Position numbers and translations under genes: made by a program. From positions 1-64,000 of the forward strand of contig JARKIF010000166.1 in the NCBI GenBank assembly GCA_029378245.1: a DNA stretch of 64,000 bases, read 5' to 3'. The DNA comes from Roridomyces roridus. Taxonomy: Eukaryota; Basidiomycota; Agaricomycetes; Agaricales; Mycenaceae. Below the pieces are notes generated by a model that did no database searches, was not told where the DNA came from, and saw only the letters and a program-made list of their open reading frames with translations. The stretch's first letter is position 1. Each line of letters begins with the position of its first letter. Below, in pieces: positions 10,376 to 21,011 of this stretch.

Positions 10376-10545
10376 TCAAACTCTTATTACTTCCTCCCAC
10401 CCCGGTGAGAGCGCTCGAGCGTCCACGAAACGAGCGGCGTTCTTTCTAGACGGCTTGCAGGCGCCAAGCTCTTTCTCGCTGACGCGGTATCCTTCACCTT
10501 CAGCCATATGCGTTCAACACCCGTAGGCCGAATGACGAGTTCCGG
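10376..10545 (-). pseudogene. Decayed C-terminal fragment of an NmrA-like paralogue
   Basis: The minus strand encodes GEGYRVSEKELGACKPSRKN, then AARFVDARAL and a stop. This parallels GQGYRVSETECGSWISRKDA and following residues of the neighbouring intact gene. Upstream, a block like the ELVIRP strand is present in another frame, and an in-frame TGA plus a shift separates the two blocks. The catalytic N-terminal two thirds are gone. It looks like the leftover end of a tandem paralogue. Confidence 0.65.
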
Positions 10546-10782
10546 GGGGCGTCCTAAGTAGTCTTGTTCGAGCCTTGATTGAACATGTCAGCCGCCGACG
10601 ATAAAGGCAAGCCTGAATCAAATATTGATGCTGATGAAATCTCCCCGTGCGCTCTACATACATACCGAATACAAAGCTAATTCTGCAAGTAATATCCTCC
10701 ACTCATCCATACGTTGTTACAAAAGAGAGATCGAATTGCATCAAAAGATACAGCAAAAGAGAACGTCCTCCTCTTCTCATTC

Positions 10783-12559
10783 TCATTTGGCGCCAAAATG
10801 GCTCTGCGCATTATGCCAGATTGAATTCAGCACAAACGCCTCGCTGAGGAGCATCTCAATCTCATGGTCGCCCCAGTCCTGCGTCGGAAGCGACTGGAGG
10901 AACATGATGATGCCCTAAGTCGTAGACATTAGGGACTGTACCGAAACAGTGTTTTCGCACGCACCTGGAAATCCATCTGTCGCAGCTTGTCGCTCCACTT
11001 GACGAGAAAGGCAGAACACACATAGAGGTGGAACTGCGAGAAGGCGTCGGGTCCCTCGGCCTGAAAGAGTCGTCAGATTACAGAGAACAGAGCATGTACG
11101 ATCACATACCAAGTACGTATCCCACATACGGACCGTGTTTCGCACACTGATCTCGCGCATGAGCAAGCAATTCATCCAGCGAAATGCAAACTGCATAAAC
11201 TCGACGTTCTGTGCCTCGAGGTGGGCAGAAAGCGGAGGATCGATACGGGCAACAAGCTCCGCCATACGGCGCACACTCCGCTGGATGCCCGGCTGGGCAG
11301 AGATGTAGTTGTCCTGAATCCCGTCTAGTAAACGCGACAGACACCAAAACGCGTCGGCCTCCACTGCCGCCAGCGCACGCGAAGGCAGTACACTGGGGTC
11401 ACACGTTTCGGGATCAGAGTCAATGTAAGCCGAGAGGAAGACCTGCACAAAAGGCGTTGCGAGGTCATTGATTCCCTGCACGTAGCCGCTTGCAGGGTGC
11501 CGGATGGCCCAAACGTATAGAATCCGCTCTAGGGCGCGCTGAGTCGCAGCGTGCATCCACAGCCGCACGCCTGGACGTGTCCGTGGCACATCGATTTCAA
11601 TCTGGTGCCAAATCTGCTGGTCAAGGCCTTCGCGATCCCGTGCAAAAGCGAGTTCGACGAGTGATGCATATTCATTGCGTTTGCGAGCTAGAGTAGATGC
11701 GCGTAGGGGAGTCGGGAGCGGGAGGTAGCCTAGCAAAAGTTGCCAGGCCATCGGTCGGAGGTCAGGGGGAATGCCCGCCCATGCAAGTTTGCGGAGTTCG
11801 GCTGTGAGATTTCTGAGACCTAATCCGACCAAGAATTTTTTTTTGTAAAGACGCACCGATATTCACATCCTGACTGGATAGACACTCGACAAACTTGTGA
11901 CGGCGATTTGTGCGCATAGACCTCTCGCGCATGAGCTTCTCTGAGCGTTCGGCGCTGACTGGACTTGATTCCGTTGGACTCGGCCGTCTCGGAGACTGCT
12001 CTGGGCGTCGTGGGCGGTGCTTGACGCCCACCAGCGGATCGTCAATGACAGCGTCGACGTCATCCCTCACAACACCCCGCGAGTCGGACTTTGGCTTGGA
12101 TGGCGGAATGATATCCATGGGTTCCATCGCGTCGGGCTCGAGATCTCCTAGAATCATCATATCGCCTTCGACGTCGGCATCGACGCCGCCACCCGTACCA
12201 GAAGATTCGCTGCGCACGTCTTCAGCTGAGGGTGGTGACGTCCCTCGGGGCTTGGTTTTCACGATGGTCCAGCCGTTCTGGGGGGTACTGATACCGTCCC
12301 GCGGCGGGTATGAGCTCGGATTGGGAGCATCTACATGGGTGTAGGAAAAGGCGAGCGTGGATGAGGACGAGTGTGGCTGCGCTGGGCGGGGTGGAACTTT
12401 TTGTGGTGGTACCCGAGATGACGAGGGTTTGGGAGCCTCGTCTTCGTTGTCGGAGGTGCTGTCCCAGGCATCGTCCTCGGCCCAGTCTAGTCGGCTACTC
12501 CCATATGTCGACGGGTTCACCGCGATGTGCGGCCTGGCTGGTGGAGGTCGCACAGACAT
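10783..12559 (-). CDS. TBC-domain Rab GTPase-activating protein, Gyp1/TBC1D22-like
   Basis: Exons (minus) 12559-11857, 11819-11110, 11060-10965 and 10914-10783 join in phase (546 residues). Residues 1-235 are low-complexity and Ser/Pro-rich; the TBC domain fills the rest. Both catalytic fingers are visible: the arginine finger in IEIDVPRTRPG and the glutamine finger in SGYVQGIND. LAWAGIPPDLRPMAWQLLLG is the usual TBC entry, and the end reads FQGIIMFLQSLPT. In yeast Gyp1 stimulates GTP hydrolysis by Ypt1/Rab1 at the Golgi; the same role is inferred. The first intron is only 37 nt, shorter than the 49-50 nt of the others; the phases require it. Confidence 0.92.
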
Positions 12560-12744
12560 GCGCGATCAATCGGAATCAGATGCCAGTGATTTCCGTTCCT
12601 CCTGTGCATTAGACGAATTTTATTGTACGGGTGTAAAATAAATAGCTAAGGATATGTATCGTAGGTAGCTGGAGGGATCCACCCTTCGGAGTACTGTAGA
12701 ATAAATACCTGAAACCCAATAAATAAATATCTCAGTTCAACCTT

Positions 12745-14746
12745 CTACCTTCCTGCAAGAGTCTTGTACGTCTCTTGAACCTTGTTCAGCTGGTAATCTG
12801 TTGCGTTCCAGTCAGCACGATCCCAATACCAGTTTTCAGCTCACCAATCAAAAGACATCTCGGCGCAAACGTGGACATGGTTCCAATCAGACTCTTCAAG
12901 GCCATGTTGAGGGCCGGATAATCCGCATTCGAAACACTCGCCGCCCATCCACGACTGGAACTTCGTGGATTTTTTATGGTAGCAATTCCACGAATGATCA
13001 CTTGACACACGGCGACCCACAGCGTCTGTGAAATGTCTTGAGCCCAAGTGACAACTTTCTTTTGCTTCGAACTCACGCCCATAGTTGAATCAACATGCTC
13101 CCACGCCTGCAGATTCGGAATCCTCTCATTCACACTCACCACCGCCCTCGCCGCATTCAAACACTTGTGTATCGACGCGGGATTGTCAAATGCACTGTGC
13201 AGCTGGATAATAGCCACTTGACACAGCGTAAAGGTAACCAATCGCAGTCGAATGGTGTCGATGGTGCCTTGGCCATTGAACGGCGGGAGAGTCTGCATGA
13301 ATTGATTCAACCCATGTTCGAAGGACGTGAATTGGGCTTGTTCGTCCGGGTCTGAGAGATCTGAGCAGATTCGTGAGCAATTAGCGATGAGAAGAGAAAG
13401 AAGAGGACATACTACTGGCACGTTGTCCACCCATATGACTCGCACGCTCAAACAATGCCGCTGCCTTGGCGTGCTGAGCCAAAGTCGAATTAGCCGCCTC
13501 GAAATTCGCCGACATGGGATCCTCAACGAAAGATTTCATGGTAGATTGTCCATGAGGGTTGACTGGCACAATTCCCTTTTCGAGTTCAACATCGAATTTC
13601 AACATTGCAAGAGAAAACTCACCGAATCGTACACCTCCATATCCAAAGGCCACGGCAAATCGACCTGCTCATCCAATATATCCGACACACTGCTCGGCCA
13701 CTGCATCATGACACTAAACACCTTGTGTGCCGCCATAATAGACCAAAATGCATTGACCCTCTCCCCCTGCTCGACCGCATCCCTCGTCGAGGGGAGCGGG
13801 TACGCATTCCGCTCGCTATGATGTCCATTAAGCCGATGGAGACCACACCCAATGGAGAGAGACGCAGCGGCGTTGATATGATGCATAGCTTCGAGAAACC
13901 TGCCCTGTCGGAGGAAATATTGCGCGAGCAGCGCCTCCGCTTGGATGTTTTGTACGATATGGTACGGCTGCAACGCGTTGGACAAGGTGGAGGATTGTTG
14001 CACTCGTGCGAGGAAGACATTTTCGTGCGCTTGGAGTGCTGGGGAGCCGCTGAGATTAATTCCGAACAAGAGGATACCGTTGAGGAGGCGCGGGAAGATG
14101 GGTCTTCGGGCGTCCGGTGAGAAGACCGACTTCACGATTCGGGGCCCATTGAGAAAGAAACCAAATTGCGAGGCGTGGCGCGCAAAGAATTCAATCCTAC
14201 AATAATCAGAGGAGGAACCAGGAACGGCCGCTGACACTCACAGGATTTTTGTAACGTTGGGCGGCGGTATAGGCGTCCTCCACCAACCGTCAGAAAGAGT
14301 CACCTGCAAGCGCGTCGGAGGTGTCTGGTGAGGTCGCTGGATGCTCCAAGAGGAAAACGAAAAGGAGCCAAGTGGCTGTCCCTCGAGGTGAGGTTCATGT
14401 AATATGACTTCGGGTGACGTTGGAAGCGTCCCGCCCAGTTGTCTGATTCTCGCCTCGAGACGGGCAATGCTGGATTCAAGATGCTCGTTCTCGCTACGCG
14501 CTTGTGGGTCGTTGTATTCGCAGTCTTCCGCCCGACCCATTTCGTGACAGCGCCGACAAGCGGGACGGCCCCCGTCGCATTTCTTCAGTGGCGGTCAGAT
14601 TGACGAAACGAAAAAGGAGAGAGAGGGCACACCACTTTGCGTTTCCTGTCGTGTTTTCAGTCATTCTGCAAACGAAACGAGGAAAAAACAGAGACCAACC
14701 TGCAGAAAAGACACGCAGTTCCTCTGTCGAGTGCTCTCTTTGCCAT
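12745..14746 (-). CDS. Zn2Cys6 fungal transcription factor (1)
   Basis: Exons (minus): 14746-14700, 14645-14633 (13 nt), 14582-14242, 14196-13623, 13575-13413, 13360-13077, 13025-12845 and 12797-12745; phases close to give 551 residues. The zinc cluster is assembled over three exons: CLFCR, then KRKV from the 13-nt exon, then KCDGGRPACRRC with the sixth Cys in EDCEY. A short coiled-coil (LESSIARLEARIRQL) follows. The middle fits the fungal-specific regulatory domain, and the end reads DYQLNKVQETYKTLAGR, typical of Agaricomycete members. The 51-nt intron at 13026-13076 keeps the frame open, so retention is possible. Target genes cannot be inferred. Confidence 0.85.
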
Positions 14747-15967
14747 GATAATGCAGCAGCGACATTGTGGTAGCCAAGTTTTATAGTTACTGGATTTCAC
14801 TCGGGTCCAGCCAGTGGCCTAAGCGCTAGGCCTGAGCAACGGCCTCGCAGCGGACTCGGAGGTGCAGTGTGCACGAGCCGAGAAACGAAAATCTACGCGG
14901 TGCAGGTTCAGAAACACGTCGGGTGCATGGAAAAACATGCATACCGCGAGCTGAGCCATTGACCCAAGGAGCGAGACCTGCAGTGAAATTGAAAGCGGTA
15001 TCCAGTTGTTGGCATTCGAGACAAGTGAAGATCGTGAGAACGCAACGTGATGTCCGTCATTGGTCCGTCTAATATGCAATGATCTGCCCTTCGCGGTTGT
15101 TTCTAGTAATAGACCTCCTCGAGAATGAACAGCCTTGGAAAGTTGACGCTCTGCGGTGTGTGGGTGCAAAGTAGAAATAATTCCACCTGGGCCCGGCCTC
15201 ATCAGTACTGGGAACTTCAAGTTCAAAATGGTCCTCCAAAGCCCAATACAGCTAACCGTCCGGTCCCAGTCATTGATGCATTTGATCCTCTCTTTACCTC
15301 GGACTTGACCGAAATTTTATCGCATTTTGGCATTGTGGGCGTCGACGCATCTCCGGTACCGCAGGTTTCAAACAAGGTAACTCCGGATCCGCACCCGTTG
15401 GCTATAGGATCAACGATCCGGAGGCAACTCGAGCGGCACTGCAGCAGAAACCTCTCCACAGGAAATGACGCAGAAGAACGGGTGTCTTGACACAGCGCCT
15501 CGAAGTAAGTAAACAACAAGAAATCATTTGAACCGTGAGAAAACTCGGGAAAGGCATTTGATGCCCGTCAACCCTCATCCAAAACGAATTGCTAATGCGG
15601 TGTTCCTCTCTTCCCCTCAATTAAAATCCACGGCCAAGTTGCCCATGACTTGATGGTCCCTGGGCACAAGTTCACGTCGTGGCAAAACCAGGGACGTGAA
15701 ATTACAGGAACGCACGGACTTGCAACAGTCGTTTCAACATCTCCTTGGTAAACAGATGAATCCGTCCGGGTTGCCTCCGAGTTCCCAAACATGTGTTCAA
15801 CTCCACACCTAGTTATAACGGCACTCACAGAAAAAGCAAACGGGGATCACCGCAGCCATCATGACTCGGTGGCAGTAGTCGACGTCATGCTCCGCATCCT
15901 CAAGGGCGCCCCACCCTCCAAGCCCTTAAAATGAGTGTTGAACAACGTCCTTTCACGCCCACCAATC
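14747..15967. other. Intergenic stretch between divergent genes
   Basis: This 1.2-kb gap separates the start of the Zn2Cys6 gene (minus) from the start of the GH128 gene (plus). Short open frames on both strands around 14819-15519 show no domain and no convincing exon joins. The region presumably contains both promoters. I see no tRNA or repeat in it. Confidence 0.4.
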
Positions 15968-17034
15968 ATGACCTTCACGACATTTCTTCTCATACTTCTC
16001 ATTCGAGTCCAACTTCTCTGCCACGCGCACCCCGCGACGCGAACACTCGCGGTCACGAACGCATCATCCAAAGCCGGTATCGCCGGCGGCGGTGACGCAT
16101 CGACCGACATGGCCCAGTTCCTCACTACAGGAAAAGTCTCCTGGTACTACACGTGGGGATTGTCCTCTGTCGACGACACCGATCTCGATTTTGTTCCGAT
16201 GTTGTGGGGGCAAAAGGACATTGAGCAGTGGACGGACGCCCAAGATGGCATAAACGCAACCATTGCACAGCGCAAGCCCACTGCCATACTCGGGATGAAC
16301 GAGTGCGTCAACCCACCTGCTGCATGACCACAAACTAATAAGAAATGTTCAGACCGCAAGAACCAGGCCAATCGAACCTCACCGCAGAACAAGGCGCGCA
16401 GATGTGGATCACCTACATCGAGCCTCTCCGCGCACAAGGCCTGCGCCTCGGCAGCCCCGCTCCCTCCAGCGCGCCCTCTGGAAAACAATGGCTCCTCGAC
16501 TTTTTAACGGCCTGCAACGGCGGGTGCACAGTCGATTTCATCGCCTTGCGTCCGTCTACATTCCCTCGACTCACCTTGTTGTAATTTAACCCCGCCGCAG
16601 ACTGGTACGACGTCAACGCGACCAAGTTCATCGACTACCTCACCGACTTTCACAACACCTTCCAACGCCCGCTCTGGGTCACCGAATGGGCCTGCCAGAA
16701 CTTCAACAACGGCCCCCAATGCTCGGCAGATCAAGTCTCCTCCCTCCTCAACACCACCCAATCGTTCATGAACGAACAAGACTGGGTCGAGCGATACGCC
16801 TGGTACGGCGTTATGCGCGATTTGGGTGGCGTCAATCCGCTGGATGCCATGATGGATGGCAATGGCAAGATTACGAATTTGGGGGAGCAGTATATTGGCA
16901 AGGAAGCGCCACAGACGGGTGGTGGTAGTGGCACCGGGGGATTACCTGGGGTACCGACGAATGCCGCTGGCCGTCTGCGGGCGCTGACCAGTTGGGCCAT
17001 GTCCTGCTTGATGTTGCTTGTGTTTTTGCTGTGA
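15968..17034 (+). CDS. Secreted GH128 (Asl1-like) glycoside hydrolase, probable beta-1,3-glucanase
   Basis: Exons 15968-16302, 16353-16549 and 16601-17034 join in phase (321 residues; introns 50 and 51 nt). The start was set at ATG 15968, which opens directly into a hydrophobic signal peptide. The mature part shows KVSWYYTWG, the acid/base glutamate in GMNEPQEPGQ (formed across intron 1), IALHWYD (across intron 2) and the nucleophile glutamate in LWVTEWACQNF. These define family GH128, (beta/alpha)8 endo-beta-1,3-glucanases acting on fungal cell-wall glucan. The C-terminus is a Gly/Ser-rich linker followed by a hydrophobic tail ending MSCLMLLVFLL, suggesting GPI anchoring at the cell surface. 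Confidence 0.93.
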
Positions 17035-17172
17035 GATGACGGACGGACGGAATGGACTATATGATACCCAACGGACTGCATTGTATCAATAGAGAAATAC
17101 GGGGTGGAGGTGCGGAATGAAGTCCAGTTGTATGCGTTTGTTTTACCTTTGAATCAGAGGCTTTGATCGAAC

Positions 17173-17502
17173 TTGGACCGCACCACCGTCGTCAGCGCGG
17201 CACGGAACTGTGAACTGGATGCGATCAGGGCCGTCGCAGCTCGATTTCCTGCGGACTATTCGATCGGCCTGAACAACAGGCAAGACAAGGTTTATTATTC
17301 GAGAAAAGGTTGGCAACTGGGCACTCCAGTCTCCGAGTCGGACGCGGTGGTTTCGAATACACCCTTCGACGTCGCCCACGCTCGCACTCTAATCCCCGAT
17401 TTCCCGGGCTTCAAAGCAAACCCAAATCAGATCTACGTTGAGACCACCGAGACCAACCTCGCAACGCTCACCCGGAAATCAACTATTGCAACGGTCAAGT
17501 AG
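17173..17502 (+). other. Short open frame of unknown meaning
   Basis: A 110-codon frame lies between the GH128 gene and the membrane protein gene. It begins without a clear ATG context, and I do not recognise the product. Composition is coding-like (few rare codons, one uninterrupted frame), but no exon on either side can be joined with confidence. It may be a fragment of a longer decayed gene. Confidence 0.2.
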
Positions 17503-17569
17503 TTTTTCCGTTCAAAACCCACGAAGCCAACTGAATAAGTAAGATCGATTCAATTCGGATGCTTTCTGT

Positions 17570-18961
17570 TTGCTCTGGAGTCGCCTGCCCTCTGTGAGGT
17601 TGTTGTTTTTGACTGCTTTCTTCCTTTCCGCTCTTTTTGTGCGACTCGGGATGCCCGGTGCACGGATACCCGGTGGTGGCGAGTCGCTGGCGGTCCTTAT
17701 CTTCGTCCTGCTGGCACAGACTTTTTTCTTTGGTGCGTACAAATCTCATGCTTCACCTCATCCACAACTTTGAACCGCTTCAACAGCAGTGCACACTGTT
17801 CTTTTCCCTCTATCAAGCAGGGCACTCTTGTGAGTCTCGTCCGAAATTCCCTCGACATCGACTCACATGCTTGTTGGAAAGGAAATCCAAGAAATTCCCG
17901 AACAAACGCGCCCTCTTATTCGTTGTCATCTTCATGTACCTCCTCTCAGCCGCATTCTGGGGATTCTCTATTGCCGTTGTCGTTGACGGAGTCCGCAGCA
18001 CCATTACGATGACCAGCCCAATTCGTGACGGAATCACCTCATTGTCGTCCCTCTTTACTGCAATCGTCCTCATCAATGTGTGTACTCTCTCAAATTGAAT
18101 CCCGACTCGCCTTGACTCTCCTCCAGTACGTTCTCGTGGATGGCGTGATCATTTTACGGGCATGGAAAATCTGCCAACCCAAACTGCGTAAATTTCTCTG
18201 GATTTCGGTGGTGCTTTTGGCTGCGACTGCAGGTGCGTTCCTGACTGCCAGCACTCGCGGTACTCATTATGACCCAGTTGTCGTACTTTTAATGGTCGGC
18301 TTCAGAGCGTCCGCGTTCATGAATGGCCGCAGAATAGGGCGGCATGACCTTGGCGATAATAACAACGTACATTCATGTACAGGAGTGACCATCCTTCAAG
18401 TCCTCGCTCTCGCTCTGTCATTTGCGACCAATCTGTCTTCGGCTGTCGTGGTTTGGCCTTCTGTGTGGTTGGTTGATTTTCCTGCGTCCATGGTACGCTG
18501 CTGAGCAAAAATTGTGCCAGGCGCAGCATCCGTGTTGCATTCAGACAGGAAGGCTCCCAATGGGAGCAGATCTTCGTCCATGCCATCGATTCCGGCGTTC
18601 CATATTGCTTCTCAAGCGTAAGTCCCTCCCTCTTCCTGCTCAATACACCTCCAAGATCTTGACTCAGTTGACAATTCTGCTGGCGCCCTTTATCACCCTG
18701 CCCGCCGGCCCTCTGGCAGATATATGGGTTCCAATCAACGTCCAACTCGCCGTGCGTGTCTTCGTTCACCCCAAACTTCAACCAAAATGACCACGTTTCC
18801 CGTAGAGCGTCTACCCAACGCTGGTGATCCTCCTCCTCAACATCAAGTATTGTAAACCTCAAATCGAACCGAAATTCGTTCGCTTCCAAATTAGCAGTCC
18901 CCTTATCACAGAACCCAAGCCAGCCCAGCTGAGCCGCTTCTCCGACGATAGCTTTGCCTAG
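17570..18961 (+). CDS. Polytopic membrane protein of a basidiomycete family
   Basis: Seven exons join in phase from 17570: to 17732, 17787-17829, 17882-18077, 18127-18471, 18549-18617, 18656-18751 and 18806-18961 (about 355 residues). Seven to eight hydrophobic segments are visible, for example LLFLTAFFLSALFV, LAVLIFVLLAQTFFF, LLFVVIFMYLLSAAFW, KFLWISVVLLAATAG and SVYPTLVILLLNI. The last, with a YPT motif near the end, is typical of a large family of unknown-function membrane proteins in Agaricomycetes. No ATG is present in the frame of exon 1 before the upstream stop at 17540; the nearest ATG (17559) is out of frame. Either a short upstream exon exists or the start is lost. Confidence 0.65.
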
Positions 18962-19209
18962 ATGGACACTATTAGAATGTAGCATATCTATATGGACACT
19001 TGACAAGGTATTTGTACTCCCGACCGAATACTCAGGACTTTGGTAAGTAGCAGGAACAATGGTAGATCGGAAGTTCAATAGCACCAAGTCAACTGAGTCG
19101 GATCGGAACGCTAACGTACGGGGCAGCAGAATCTCGCCAGGTTCGGATACATACAGTCATTCATCAAGTTCCCCACCCGATAAATACAATGTAAATAACG
19201 GAAAGAACA

Positions 19210-20598
19210 TCACTTCAAAGACCGCAACTTATCCCTGACAGCATCAATGTCCCCTCGATTCCACTCCCCCGTCCATCCCCACCCATGTTCGTTCTTCTCA
19301 GCACGGATCAACAACGACTGCGAGCCTGAATTCGAACGATCGCGCGTATGTCTGGATTTTGCCGGTGGTGAGAGGTTTGAAGAGGGTAGAGATGACGAGG
19401 GTGAAGATGACGAGGGTGGAGATGACGAGGATTCTGGAACGGCCGGAAGGAACAACGACTTGTGGTGACTCGGCACCGACACCGGCGCCAGCGCTGATGT
19501 CGAGTCGTGTCGCGGGGTCTCGGGCGTCGTCGGGCGGCTGGATGGTGGAGAGTAAAATGCATCATCGTCAGTCTCGCAGTCTGGTGCACAGGGCTCGATG
19601 AGTAGTGGCCCGTCGTTGCGAGTGCACTGGCCATCATCTTGATCGCGCCCCGACTCAGCGAGACGCTGCTCGTCGTCGAACGAAATTGAGGTGGAAGAAG
19701 CCGAAGCATGATGGCGGTACTGATATCCGCCCGACGAGGGAGGCCGGGCAAATTCGATGGGCGAGTCGAGGCGTAGCGCATCGTGATCATTTTCTTGATC
19801 TTCAGCGAGACCCTCTCCGCCACCGAACGAGGTTGCGCCGAGGGAAGAGGCCGAAGGATGACGGCCAAGTCGAGAAGACGGCGCGAATTCGATGGGCTCG
19901 AGGACTATCGCAGCCCCGTCGTCTCCTTGATCATGGCGCAAGTACAAGTCGTCGGCAAGACACTTTTCCTCCTCGAACGAAGTCGCGGCGAGGGAAAAAT
20001 CCGACGCCGAAGGCCCCCCACCACGACGGCCATATCCTGAGGAAAACGTGGATGTGCGCCAGGACGACGACAAATCCGATGTGCCGCTCGAGTCGTCCGC
20101 ACGCGTGTGGGGGTTGAGCGGCGAGGGTAGCACCGTGCCTAGTAGATGGCGTGCCTTGGTGGTTGCAAGTCCTTGAGCTTGATCAACCGCGCTGAGCACC
20201 GAATGTTGACTGGACGCGGTATCCGATGCCGGTTGTTTCCGACGCAGACTGAGTCGCAGCCCAAGGGGTGTTCGCGCCTTTGGCTCTGGCGGCGAATCGG
20301 CTGCCTTGCCTTTACCCTTGGGCAACTTGTGGTACAGCTTGAGGAGGGGTTTCGGCGGCTTGGCTGCGATCGTCTCGTAAGCGATGTACATTGACGCAGG
20401 GGAACGCGGTCGTGGCCTGCGAGACGGAGGAGACGCACGGGCAGCAGAGGACACCGACTCGGTCGATGTGGACATGGACCCCCCGCTCGAGGGAAGAAAG
20501 CCACGTTGAGGAACGTTCAACGCATAGCGAAAACAAAATACGCGGAGCTCGCGATAAAAGATGATGTATGCATGCGCATCGAGGTATGGAGTCGCCAT
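19210..20598 (-). CDS. Ser-rich low-complexity protein with internal repeats
   Basis: A single exon of 462 codons starts at ATG 20598; Met42 (MSTSTESV) is an alternative start. Most of the protein is Ser/Pro/Asp-rich and predicted disordered. Three imperfect units of about 50 residues occupy the middle, each with a pattern like SASS..ATSF..E..LA followed by ..PIEFA or a variant. The C-terminal 25 residues (HGWGWTGEWNRGDIDAVRDK and the next few) are compact and look conserved. I do not recognise a named domain. Location and function are unknown. Confidence 0.7.
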   Translation of the reverse strand: MATPYLDAHAYIIFYRELRVFCFRYALNVPQRGFLPSSGGSMSTSTESVSSAARASPPSRRPRPRSPASMYIAYETIAAKPPKPLLKLYHKLPKGKGKAADSPPEPKARTPLGLRLSLRRKQPASDTASSQHSVLSAVDQAQGLATTKARHLLGTVLPSPLNPHTRADDSSGTSDLSSSWRTSTFSSGYGRRGGGPSASDFSLAATSFEEEKCLADDLYLRHDQGDDGAAIVLEPIEFAPSSRLGRHPSASSLGATSFGGGEGLAEDQENDHDALRLDSPIEFARPPSSGGYQYRHHASASSTSISFDDEQRLAESGRDQDDGQCTRNDGPLLIEPCAPDCETDDDAFYSPPSSRPTTPETPRHDSTSALAPVSVPSHHKSLFLPAVPESSSSPPSSSSPSSSLPSSNLSPPAKSRHTRDRSNSGSQSLLIRAEKNEHGWGWTGEWNRGDIDAVRDKLRSLK

Positions 20599-21011
20599 GT
20601 GATGGATTGTCGCAAGATTGTCGCCACCATTGGGCGCGTGGACACGGACATGGAAAGTTCAAGCTATAGTGCATATCTATGGTCTTCGAGAATGTTTGTC
20701 TAGGCTTTGCATGTCGCCGTCGAGTCCTTGGAGTGCCATGGTGTTGCGGGAATTCAGACTCAAATGCACAGAAAAGAACTGATGGAGCAGCGCGCCTCGC
20801 GTAGAAAGAAGTACCGGAAAAAGAAGCATCGGAAGCAAGTTACGGTGATCCGAGTCAGAGTGTCGGGAGCCGAGGCTGCCTCTCCGGATCTGATGGCGGG
20901 CCTGGGGATCCTCAGGGTTTCCACATTTTCCACTGTACAAATGCTACAAATTAACTAACATATAAGTAATCTCAAAGGCTACACTTGGTATAACTTCTTC
21001 TAAGTATGTAT
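20599..21011. other. Intergenic gap, nothing recognised
   Basis: The gap lies between two minus-strand genes: upstream of the Ser-rich protein start at 20598 and downstream of the App1 stop at 21012. It presumably holds the promoter of the former and the 3' UTR of the latter. Confidence 0.4.

Noticed and set aside
15935..15967. Longer start for the GH128 gene
   Set aside because: The extended frame begins with GTG; the ATG at 15968 opens directly into the signal peptide.
18317..19087. 256-codon minus-strand frame
   Set aside because: It lies antisense to five phase-consistent exons of the membrane protein gene and has no domain.
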